Below are positions 8,946 through 16,170 of a stretch of 64,000 nucleotides of DNA, piece after piece (position 1 is the stretch's first letter; each line of letters starts with the position of its first letter). Both the position numbers and the translations under genes were made by a program. Location of the stretch: positions 62,001-126,000 of the forward strand of contig NZ_WEGL01000001.1 in the NCBI RefSeq assembly GCF_009604455.1. Direction: 5' to 3'. The stretch is from Streptomyces sp. RB17. Its GTDB lineage: Bacteria; Actinomycetota; Actinomycetes; Streptomycetales; Streptomycetaceae. The notes below the pieces were generated by a model. It did not search any database, was not told where the DNA came from, and was given only the letters and a program-made list of their open reading frames with translations.

Positions 8946-8961
8946 ATTGGTCTGGACCTGC
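8946..8961 (+). promoter_or_regulatory. DasR-type dre box upstream of the GH18 gene
   Basis: ATTGGTCTGGACCTGC matches 13 of 16 positions of the DasR consensus ACTGGTCTAGACCAGT as I remember it, with the core TGGTCT-GGACC intact. It lies about 60 bases before the ATG of a secreted chitinase-family gene. DasR represses chitin and GlcNAc genes in Streptomyces and releases DNA when GlcN-6-P builds up. Confidence 0.65.
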
Positions 8962-9018
8962 CACGCTGCCGGCGCCACCTCCCGCGTCCCGCAGGCCGCT
9001 CCTCTCCCGGAGGTTCGT

Positions 9019-10113
9019 ATGCGCACCCGGTTCCGCCGCAGACTGCTCCTCGCCCTCGGGCTGCTCGGCGCTGTGATCGTCCCGCAGGCCCCCGCCGCCT
9101 CGGCCGCGGCCACCACCCCGATGCAGATCTACGGCGCCTGGCACTGCTCGAACGACGCCTGCCTCTGGGGCACCGTCCGGACGGTGAGCGAGTTCGACAG
9201 CCAGAACCACTGGCTGATCGACCGCGGCGACGGCCGGCCCTCGGTCAACCTCGTCGTCCTCAGCTTCGTCGAACCCCTCAAACTGCTGCACGGCACCACC
9301 GACGCCACCACCCTGAACGGCGTGCCCCGCGGCATGACAAAGGACATCGTCCAGTACTTCACCTCCCACGGGATCCGGGTGATGCTCTCCATCGGCGGCA
9401 TCACCTACACCAACTCCTGGGACAGCGCGCTCGCCGAGAATCCGACCCTCCTCGGACAGCGGGCCGCCGCTGTGGCGAGCGACCTCGGCGTCGGCATCGA
9501 GATCGACTACGAGCAGAACACCGGCCCCGACCTCACCGGCCTGCAGTCCTTCATCGACGCCTACCGGGCCGTCCACGCCTACGACGCCTCCGGTGCCGAC
9601 CCCGCCGCCCGCCTCACCATCGACGTGGCCGCCGGCGACCGCTGGCTGATCGACCTCGACCGCAAGGCGACCACTGACTGGCTGCGCACCGACACGCCGG
9701 TCCTCGACTACGCCAACGCGATGGTGCCCTCCCGGCAGCCCTCCACCAGCTCGGCCATCGCCAACTGGCAGGAACACGTGGACGGCAAGCCGACCTACGC
9801 GCCCCCGATCCCGCCGCTCGCACCCGCCAAGTTCACCGGCGCCGTCTACATCAGTGACCAGAGCAAGACCCTGCCCGAGTGCACGAACTTCGCGAACTCC
9901 CTGGAGAACTCCACCGGTTCGTTCGTCCAGTCGGTCGCCCCGAACGGCGCCGGCAGCACCTCCGGCATGCTCGGCCAGATGTTCTGGGCCGCCGAACGCC
10001 CCTCCACCCGGGGCAGCGGCACGACCCCGCCGAACACCTGTGAGGGCGGCGTGGGCGCGGGCGCGACCGCGTACGGCATCTCGCTGCCGATGCCCGCGCT
10101 ACGACAGAACTGA
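9019..10113 (+). CDS. Secreted glycoside hydrolase family 18 protein (chitinase-like)
   Basis: A 364-residue exported protein. It has a signal peptide with an Arg-rich start (MRTRFRRRLLLALGLLG...) and an APAASA-type cleavage site near residue 33. A single GH18-like TIM barrel has no added carbohydrate-binding domain. The catalytic strand reads VGIEIDYE. Against the family consensus DGxDxDxE, the last Asp and the acid Glu are kept, the first Asp is Val and the second is Glu. The SIGG motif of the neighbouring strand is present (MLSIGGITYT). The ATG at 9019 has GGAGG at 9009-9013. A dre-like box upstream fits chitin or GlcNAc regulation. The 3' end overlaps the convergent permease gene by 15 bp. 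An endo-N-acetylglucosaminidase activity is an alternative to chitinase. Confidence 0.8.
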   Translation: MRTRFRRRLLLALGLLGAVIVPQAPAASAAATTPMQIYGAWHCSNDACLWGTVRTVSEFDSQNHWLIDRGDGRPSVNLVVLSFVEPLKLLHGTTDATTLNGVPRGMTKDIVQYFTSHGIRVMLSIGGITYTNSWDSALAENPTLLGQRAAAVASDLGVGIEIDYEQNTGPDLTGLQSFIDAYRAVHAYDASGADPAARLTIDVAAGDRWLIDLDRKATTDWLRTDTPVLDYANAMVPSRQPSTSSAIANWQEHVDGKPTYAPPIPPLAPAKFTGAVYISDQSKTLPECTNFANSLENSTGSFVQSVAPNGAGSTSGMLGQMFWAAERPSTRGSGTTPPNTCEGGVGAGATAYGISLPMPALRQN

Positions 10114-11901
10114 TCCGCGCGCCACCGCTCGGCGGTGTGAACCGGCCGCCCGCGCGCAGGAGTCGATGAGCAGCGCGAGGGCGGCCGCGACGGCCGGTAC
10201 GGCGAAGGCCGCGACCGGCGAGAGGTGCTCGGTCGCCCAGCCGCCCGTCGCCGAGCCGCAGGCGATGCCGGTCAGCAGCCCGGTCACCACCAGGCTCATT
10301 CCCTCGTTGAGGCGGTCGGCGGGGGTGCGCCGCTGCACCAGCCCCATCGCCGTCACCATGGTCGGCGCGGTCGCCATGCCCGCCACCAGCAGCGCCCCCG
10401 CCAGCACCGGGAGGGCCCCGGCGGTCGCGGCGGCCACCCACGGCAGGGTCATCAGCACGGCCATCGCAGCCAGCCAGCGCGAGAGACCGGGCCCGGCCGC
10501 CAAGGGCTCCCCACCCGAACCTTCCGGCACCGGCCCCCCGTGCGCGGGGTGCACGGCGCACTCCGGGGCCTGGGCGGGGTCTGGGTGGGTTGCGGTGTGC
10601 TTCGGGGTGAGGGCGGGGTCTGGGTGGGTTGCGGTGCGCTGGGGGGTCTGGGCAGGGCCTGCGTGGGTTGCGGTGCGCTGCGGGGTGAGGGCCGTGTCTG
10701 TGCGGGTCGCCGTGCGCTGCGGGGTGAGGGCCGGGGCCGCATGGGGCGCCGTGCTCCTCGGGGTGAAGGCCGCGTCCGCGTGGGTCGCTGTGCGGTCGGG
10801 GGTGAGGGTCGGGTCTGTGTGGGTTGTCGTGCGGTCGGGGGTGGGGGCCGGGTCCCGGCGGGTCGCTGTGCGGTCGGGGGTGAGAGCCGTGCCGGGGTGA
10901 GTTGTCCTGCGGTCGGGGGTGTGGGTCGGGGTTGCGTGGGTTGCTGTGCGCTTCGAGGTGAGGGTCGAGTCGGCGTGGGTGGCTGTGCGTTTAGGGGTGA
11001 GGGCGGGGTCCGCGTGGAGTGCCGCGCTTCCCGGAGCAGGGGGTGCGTCCGCGTGGGTTGCCGTGTGCTTCGGCTTCAGTGCTCCGAAGGCCAGGCCCGC
11101 CGCGCACGAGCCCGCTGCCTGGAGAGCGAGGATCACGCCCGCCGCCGTACGGTGACCCTGCGCGTCGGCGTAGGCGATCGTGACGACCTCCATCGAGCCG
11201 AACACCGCCCCGGTCGCGGTGAAACAGGCCAGCAGGGGCGGGATGCCCGGGCTGCGCAGCGGCGAGGGCGCCTGGGTGCGGGCCCGTGGCGGCGGCTCGG
11301 TGGCCCGCTGGGCGGTGAACAGCAGCATGCCGGCGAGCAGCAGCACCGCGCCGGTGAGCGTGCCCGCCTCCGGGAAGAACGTGCCGGTGAGGAAGGACGC
11401 CAGCACCGGGCCGAGCATGAAGCACAGCTCGTCGGCGGCCTGTTCGAAGGAGTTCGCGGTGTGCAGCGCGCCGGCGTCCTCGCCCAGCAGATGGGCCCAG
11501 CGGGCGCGGGACAGGCCGCCGATGTTCGGGGTGGCCGCGGTGAGGGCGTACGCGGCGAACAGGGTCCAGTCCGGGGCGCCGTAGCGGACACAGAGCAGCA
11601 GGGTCAGGCTGCCGAGCACGGAGACCAGCGTGGCCGGTACGGCAACCCGGGCCTGTCCGTGCCGGTCGACGAGCCGGGCGAGCCACGGTCCGGCCAGTGC
11701 GGTCGCCGCGAGACCGGTCGCGGTGACGGCACCGGCCAGGGCGTACGAGCCCCGCGAGCCGGCGATCATCACGACGGCGCTCACGCTGAACATGCCCATG
11801 GGCAGCCGGGCGAGGACGTTGCCGGTGGTGAAGGCACGGGCGCCGGGGAGGGCGAAGAGGCGGCGGTAGCCGCTGGTGGTGGAGGATATGGCCGAGGGCA
11901 T
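10099..11901 (-). CDS. Major facilitator superfamily permease with a 13-residue repeat insertion
   Basis: A 600-residue MFS transporter, against about 400-420 for a usual 12-helix member. Residues 1-275 supply helices 1-8, with the TM2-3 loop (WLARLVDRHGQ) and an AQRATEPPP linker between halves. Residues about 275-448 are an inserted run of ~13 units like LTPQRTATHADPA. Helices 9-12 follow from LSRWLAAMAVLMTLPW. The insertion is predicted in the TM8-TM9 loop, which is cytoplasmic in MFS proteins. The start is the ATG at 11901, with a GAGGGTGAG-like site upstream. It is divergent from a LysR-type regulator 84 bp away, which probably controls it. The substrate is unknown; drug or sugar efflux is possible. 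Confidence 0.85.
   Translation of the reverse strand: MPSAISSTTSGYRRLFALPGARAFTTGNVLARLPMGMFSVSAVVMIAGSRGSYALAGAVTATGLAATALAGPWLARLVDRHGQARVAVPATLVSVLGSLTLLLCVRYGAPDWTLFAAYALTAATPNIGGLSRARWAHLLGEDAGALHTANSFEQAADELCFMLGPVLASFLTGTFFPEAGTLTGAVLLLAGMLLFTAQRATEPPPRARTQAPSPLRSPGIPPLLACFTATGAVFGSMEVVTIAYADAQGHRTAAGVILALQAAGSCAAGLAFGALKPKHTATHADAPPAPGSAALHADPALTPKRTATHADSTLTSKRTATHATPTHTPDRRTTHPGTALTPDRTATRRDPAPTPDRTTTHTDPTLTPDRTATHADAAFTPRSTAPHAAPALTPQRTATRTDTALTPQRTATHAGPAQTPQRTATHPDPALTPKHTATHPDPAQAPECAVHPAHGGPVPEGSGGEPLAAGPGLSRWLAAMAVLMTLPWVAAATAGALPVLAGALLVAGMATAPTMVTAMGLVQRRTPADRLNEGMSLVVTGLLTGIACGSATGGWATEHLSPVAAFAVPAVAAALALLIDSCARAAGSHRRAVARGSVLS
10552..11078 (-). repeat. 39-bp coding minisatellite inside the MFS permease gene
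   Basis: About 13 tandem units of 39 bp (plus-strand form near GGGTTGCGGTGCGCTGCGG, then GGTGAGGGCC...) keep frame and encode 13-residue units with consensus x-T-P-x-R-T-A-T-H-x-D-P-A. Units differ from one another by several bases, and the one nearest TM8 is less regular. Confidence 0.88.
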
Positions 11902-11985
11902 GGACTCACCCTCGCCCCGAGTGGATCACGGGGTCCAACACCTTCTCGGTGCCGATTCACGCACCCGCGTTGTAAGTTCACGTGC

Positions 11986-12996
11986 ATGCCCGTTCCCGCC
12001 GACATCGATCCCCGGCTGCTGCGCGCCTTCGTCGCCGTGGCCGAGGAACTGCACTTCACCCGGGCCGCGGCCCGTCTGTACGTCGCCCAGCAGGCGCTCA
12101 GCCGGGATGTACGGCGGCTGGAGCGGGAGTTGGGCGCCGAGCTGTTCGTGCGGACGACCCGGCAGGTGACGCCGACCGCGGACGCCGAACGGCTGCTGCC
12201 GTACGCCCGGCGGGTCCTCGCCGCCCAGGACGACCTGCGTGCCGCCTTCGCCTCCGGCCCCTCCCGCCCGCTGCTGGTGGACCTCAACTCGCCGGGCCTG
12301 GTCACCGGCCGCCGCGTGCTGCACCGGGCCCGTGAACTGGCCCCGGACCGCGAGCTGATGGCCCGCTACGAGAGCGGTCTGACCGGTGCCGCCGCCGACC
12401 TGCTCGCCGGCCGGCTCGACGCCTCCTTCGGCCGTTTCGCCGGCCTGGACCCGGCGCTCAGGTCCGGGCTCGAACAGCAGCCGGTGCGCCACGAGCCGAT
12501 GGCCGTCGTCCTGCCCGAGGACCATCCACTGGCCGCCCGCGCCGAGGTGCCGGTGGCCACGCTGGCCGGCGAGACGGTGTACGCCGGTGCCGGGAACCCG
12601 CGCACCCTGGAGTGGACCGACCTGGGGAGCCGGCTCTTCGCGGAGCACGGCATCCGGCTCGCCCCGCCCCTGCCGCTGGCCGTCGGGGACGAGGAGTTCG
12701 AGCGGATCATGGCCAAGACCAGGCATCCGGTCCTGGCCGTCGTGGACTTTCCGGCGATGCCCCGCACGGTACGACGCCCCCTCGTCGACCCCGTACCGCT
12801 GTCGCCGGTCTCCCTGGTGTGGCGCAGGGGGCTGGTCCATCCCGGACTGGACGCGCTGCGCCGGGCGGCGGCCGAGCTCGCGGCGGCGGAGGGGTGGCTG
12901 CGGCGGCCGCACGGGAGCTGGATGCCTGCCGTCGACGAGACGGCGATGACGGGCGCCGGGGGGAGCGGAACGCGCACGGGACCGCCCGGGTCGTAG
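11986..12996 (+). CDS. LysR-family transcriptional regulator
   Basis: A 336-residue LTTR. The N-terminal winged helix-turn-helix is DIDPRLLRAFVAVAEELHFTRAAARLYVAQQALSRDVRRLERELGAELF (residues 6-54). The effector-binding periplasmic-protein-like domain follows from about residue 90 (RPLLVDLNSP...). It is transcribed divergently from the MFS permease, the usual layout for an LTTR and its target. A TTGTAAG sequence lies just before the ATG at 11986, and there is no clear Shine-Dalgarno site, so the message may be leaderless. The last codons and the stop lie inside a strong terminator hairpin. Confidence 0.9.
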   Translation: MPVPADIDPRLLRAFVAVAEELHFTRAAARLYVAQQALSRDVRRLERELGAELFVRTTRQVTPTADAERLLPYARRVLAAQDDLRAAFASGPSRPLLVDLNSPGLVTGRRVLHRARELAPDRELMARYESGLTGAAADLLAGRLDASFGRFAGLDPALRSGLEQQPVRHEPMAVVLPEDHPLAARAEVPVATLAGETVYAGAGNPRTLEWTDLGSRLFAEHGIRLAPPLPLAVGDEEFERIMAKTRHPVLAVVDFPAMPRTVRRPLVDPVPLSPVSLVWRRGLVHPGLDALRRAAAELAAAEGWLRRPHGSWMPAVDETAMTGAGGSGTRTGPPGS

Positions 12997-13019
12997 TCAC
13001 CCGGGCGGTCCCGTGCGCG
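12971..13019. terminator. Long bidirectional terminator hairpin containing the LysR stop codon
   Basis: A perfect 21-bp stem (CGCGCACGGGACCGCCCGGGT, 12971-12991, with its complement at 12999-13019) and a 7-base loop holding the TAG stop of the LysR gene (12994-12996). It also ends ten bases before the stop codon of the convergent ABC operon, so it can serve both directions. Confidence 0.9.
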
Positions 13020-13028
13020 CGTCGCGGA

Positions 13029-14105
13029 TCAGCCCTGCGGACCCGCCGGGGTCGTCGTGGTGGTGAAGCCCTCCTTCTTGTTGGCCGCGAGGGCGAAGTC
13101 GTTGGTGAACGTCGTGCCGAGGTCGACCTTCGAGGTCGCGTGGCCAACCAGCTCCTCCGTGGCCAGCACGTTCTTCGGGCCGCCCGCCGGCATGAGGCCG
13201 TCCGGCAGGAACTGCCCCTTGTCCTGGGTCAGGGCCGAGACGTAGTCGGCCTTCGTCACGAGCTGGTTCTGCACGAACGACTGCGGCAGCTTGTCGGCGA
13301 TCTGGGCCGCGCTGTGCGTGTCGATCCAGTGCATGGTGGCCACGAGCGCGTCGACGACCTTCTGCACCGAGTCCTTGTGCGCGTTCACCCAGTCGGTACG
13401 GGCGATGACACCCGCGGCCGGCCAGGCGCCGCCCGTCGCGGCCTTGGCACCCGTGGTGGTGGCCACGTCGACCGCCGAGTAGCCGACCTTCTTCTTCTCG
13501 ATCGCGGCGACCGTCGGCTGCGTCGTCATCACACAGGCGACCTTGCCGTTCTGCAGCGCGGCGATGGCGGTCGAGCCCGCGCCGACCCCGATCCGGTGGA
13601 AGTCGCCGGTCTTCACGCTGTTCCTGGCGGCCAGGAACTGGGTGAGGGTGTCGGTGCCGGAGCCCAGGTCGGTGACACCGAGCGTCTTGCCCTTGAAGTC
13701 GGCGGCCGAGCGCACCCCGCTCTTCGTGGCGCACATCTCCCGCTCGCCCGGAGCGCCGGACAGCTGGACGACGTCCTCGACCGCCTTGCCCTTCACCTGG
13801 AAGTCGATCGTGTGGTTGTACCAGGCGCCCGCCATGTCCACCTGCCCCGAGGCCATGGCGTCCTCGGCACCGGTGCCGCCGTCCTGCTCGGTGCTCAGCA
13901 CGACATTGACGCCGTACTTCTTGTAGTAGCCGAGGTTCTGGGCGAGCTGGTACGGCAGGTAGATCTGCTTGTCGATGCCGCCGACCATGAGCTTGACGGT
14001 CGGGGTGCCGCCCGAACCGGAGGCGGAGGGGCTGCCGGAGCAGGCGGTGGCGGCGCCGAGGGTGAGGGCGGTGACGAGGGATGCGGTGAGGGCTCTCTTC
14101 AGCAT
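13029..14105 (-). CDS. ABC transporter substrate-binding lipoprotein, NMT1/SsuA type
   Basis: A 358-residue lipoprotein. The signal peptide ends in a lipobox (LGAATAC), followed by a Ser/Gly linker. The binding domain is of the NMT1/SsuA-THI5 family: VKLMVGGIDKQIYLPYQLAQNLGYYKKYG...VNVVLS, a Gly-rich substrate loop (QDGGTGAEDAMASGQVDMAG), and KGKTLGVTDLGSGTD. This family binds nitrate, sulfonates, taurine, or pyrimidine and riboflavin-type ligands. Sequence alone does not say which. GAAAGGAAAG provides the ribosome-binding site. It is the last gene of a three-gene minus-strand operon (ATPase, permease, binding protein). Confidence 0.88.
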   Translation of the reverse strand: MLKRALTASLVTALTLGAATACSGSPSASGSGGTPTVKLMVGGIDKQIYLPYQLAQNLGYYKKYGVNVVLSTEQDGGTGAEDAMASGQVDMAGAWYNHTIDFQVKGKAVEDVVQLSGAPGEREMCATKSGVRSAADFKGKTLGVTDLGSGTDTLTQFLAARNSVKTGDFHRIGVGAGSTAIAALQNGKVACVMTTQPTVAAIEKKKVGYSAVDVATTTGAKAATGGAWPAAGVIARTDWVNAHKDSVQKVVDALVATMHWIDTHSAAQIADKLPQSFVQNQLVTKADYVSALTQDKGQFLPDGLMPAGGPKNVLATEELVGHATSKVDLGTTFTNDFALAANKKEGFTTTTTPAGPQG

Positions 14106-14176
14106 GACGGCTCTTTCCTTTCGGACATGCGGGGGACGCGCAACGCGGGGGAGAGGGAAGGGAGTTGGCAGGGAGG

Positions 14177-15055
14177 TCAGAGGGAGTTCGCCTCGGTCGG
14201 GGCCGGCGGGCGCCAGGCCAGCAGCCGGTGTTCGAGCTTGCCGATCAGCCACTCCGCGCCCAGCACGATGACCGCGATGACGAGCATCGTCGCGAACACA
14301 CCGTTGGGGTCGAAGTTGTTCTGCGCGGTCTTGATGACGAGGCCGAGGCCGCTCTGTGCGCCGAGCACCTCGCCGACCAGGGCGCCGACGATGGCGAAGC
14401 CGAACGCGCTGTGCAGACTGGCGATGATCCAGGTGAGCGCGGAGGGCACGACGACGTGCCGGATGATCTGCGTCTGGGAGGCCCCGAGCACCTTGGCGTT
14501 GGCGAGGATGTTGCGGTCGACCTCGCGGACGCCCTGGAAGGCGTTGAAGAAGACGATGAAGAACACCAGCACGGCGGCGAGCAGGATCTTCGGGGTGACG
14601 CCGATGCCGAAGGCGACGATGAAGATCGAGCCGAGCACGATCCGGGGGATCGCGTTGACCATCTTGATGTACGGCCCGAGGACGTCGGACAGATAGCGGC
14701 TCTGGCCCAGCGCCACGCCGACGACGACTCCGGCGACGGAACCGACGGCGAAGCCGAGGAGCGCCTCCTGGATGGTGGTCCAGATGTTGGCGTAGAAGGA
14801 GCCGAACTCGGTGCCGTGCTGGAAGAGATCGATCAGCCGCTTCCAGATGCCCGACGGCTGCCCGAAGAAGAACGGGTCGACGAGGCCCCAGGTGGTGAAG
14901 GCCTGCCAGCCGCCGATGACGAACGCCGCGATGCCGATGCGGCCCGCCCACACCGAGGCGACGCGACGCCGGGCGGCCCGCTTGGCGGCGGCCGCCGCCG
15001 AGGTCTGCCCGCCGCCGGTGACCGGCGCGGCGGAAGCGGTGGACGTCGTGCTCAT
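14177..15055 (-). CDS. ABC transporter permease, SsuC/TauC type
   Basis: A 292-residue inner-membrane permease with about six helices and the EAA cytoplasmic loop (NILANAKVLGASQTQIIRHVVVPSAL, around residues 175-200) that docks the ATPase. The N-terminal ~35 residues are Ala/Thr/Arg-rich and cytoplasmic. The start codon overlaps the ATPase stop (ATGA), so the two are translationally coupled. It forms one importer with the NMT1-type lipoprotein and the ATPase. Confidence 0.9.
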   Translation of the reverse strand: MSTTSTASAAPVTGGGQTSAAAAAKRAARRRVASVWAGRIGIAAFVIGGWQAFTTWGLVDPFFFGQPSGIWKRLIDLFQHGTEFGSFYANIWTTIQEALLGFAVGSVAGVVVGVALGQSRYLSDVLGPYIKMVNAIPRIVLGSIFIVAFGIGVTPKILLAAVLVFFIVFFNAFQGVREVDRNILANAKVLGASQTQIIRHVVVPSALTWIIASLHSAFGFAIVGALVGEVLGAQSGLGLVIKTAQNNFDPNGVFATMLVIAVIVLGAEWLIGKLEHRLLAWRPPAPTEANSL

Positions 15056-15912
15056 GCCGTGCCTCCTGCGGTGCGTGCGTACGCGCGCTCGACCTCTTCG
15101 CGCAGCGTTTCCCAGATCTGGTGCTGGAGTTCGATGAAGCGGGGGTCGAAGCGGATCTCCTGGACGGAGCCGCGCGGCCGCGGCAGGTCGATGTCGAAGA
15201 CCGCCTTGACCGAACCGGGGCTTGAGGTCATCACGACGACCCGGTCGGCGAGCGCCACGGCCTCGTCGAGGTCGTGGGTGATGAAGACGACGGACGGACG
15301 GATCTGCTCCCACAGGCCCAGCAGCTCGGTCGACATGATCGCCTTGGTCTGCACGTCCAGGGCGCCGAACGGCTCGTCCATGATCAGGATCTTGGGTTCG
15401 TTGATCAGCGCCGCGGCCATCGCCACGCGCTTGCGCATGCCGCCGGAGAGCTGGTGCGGATAGCGGTCCTCGAACCCGGAGAGACCGACCCGGCGCAGCC
15501 AGTCCCGGGCCGAGGCCTGCGCCTGCTGCTTGGGCACGCCACGGAAGACCGGGCCCATCAGCACGTTGCCGAGGACGGTCTTCCAGGGCAGCAGCGCGTC
15601 CGCCTGGAACATGAAGCTGACGCCGTCGGTGATGCCGTCCACCTCACGGCCGCCGACCTTCACCGAGCCCTCGCTGGGCCGGTCGAGCCCGGACACCAAG
15701 CCCAGGGTGGTCGACTTGCCGCAGCCGGTGGGACCGACCACCGCACAGAACTGACCCGGCTCCACGGTGAACGAAACGCCTTGCAGCGCCGTGAACACCT
15801 CACCGGCAGGAGTCAGGAATCGCTTGGTGAGCCCGGATATCTCGATGCGCGCGTCCTCGCGCTCCGCCGCAGCGGCGGCCGGGCTCTTCGCGACATCGTT
15901 TCGCGAAGCCAT
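15052..15912 (-). CDS. ABC transporter ATP-binding protein, SsuB/TauB type
   Basis: A 286-residue ATPase energising the importer. Walker A is GPTGCGKST, the signature LSGGMRKRVAMAAA, Walker B ILIMDEPFGALD, and the H-loop FITHDLDEA. FMFQADALLPW is the characteristic Q-loop of the nitrate/sulfonate/taurine group. It is the first gene of the operon. A possible promoter (-10 TAGCGT on the minus strand at 15978-15983) and a GlnR-like half-site pair lie upstream, within the divergent gap shared with a sensor kinase. Confidence 0.92.
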   Translation of the reverse strand: MASRNDVAKSPAAAAAEREDARIEISGLTKRFLTPAGEVFTALQGVSFTVEPGQFCAVVGPTGCGKSTTLGLVSGLDRPSEGSVKVGGREVDGITDGVSFMFQADALLPWKTVLGNVLMGPVFRGVPKQQAQASARDWLRRVGLSGFEDRYPHQLSGGMRKRVAMAAALINEPKILIMDEPFGALDVQTKAIMSTELLGLWEQIRPSVVFITHDLDEAVALADRVVVMTSSPGSVKAVFDIDLPRPRGSVQEIRFDPRFIELQHQIWETLREEVERAYARTAGGTA

Positions 15913-15977
15913 GTGAGGCCGTCTCCTTCCACCTCGTCAGGTCGGGTTCCGCACCTCGTCGGGGCGGGGGAAGGCAG

Positions 15978-16012
15978 ACGCTAGAGGCGGCCGGACGTTA
16001 CGTCGCTGTTTC
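15978..16012 (-). promoter_or_regulatory. Candidate promoter with GlnR-like element for the ABC operon
   Basis: Read on the minus strand, GAAAC-AGCGAC-GTAAC (16012 to 15997) reproduces the middle part (GaAAc-n6-GtnAC) of the actinobacterial GlnR box, and TAGCGT follows at 15983-15978 as a possible -10. The outer half-elements are not conserved. If real, the importer would belong to nitrogen control. Confidence 0.35.
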
Positions 16013-16170
16013 CGAGGTATCCCGCGATAGCCGCGAAAACCAGGGTTCTGCTCGTTTAGCTCAGCGCCTCGGGGGTGGGCAGCAATTCGGCCATCAGGCA
16101 CAATCACGCCACCACGGGTACGGCGCAGGGCCGGCCCAGTACCACCCCCGACCGGGGCGAAGAGGCACCT

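Noticed and set aside
8740..9018. N-terminal extension of the GH18 protein through the tmRNA 3' end
   Set aside because: It would overlap the tmRNA acceptor and the terminator; the ATG at 9019 has GGAGG and begins a signal peptide.
10552..11078. CRISPR array or phage-derived repeat
   Set aside because: The 39-bp units are contiguous, degenerate, in frame with the permease and lack unique spacers.
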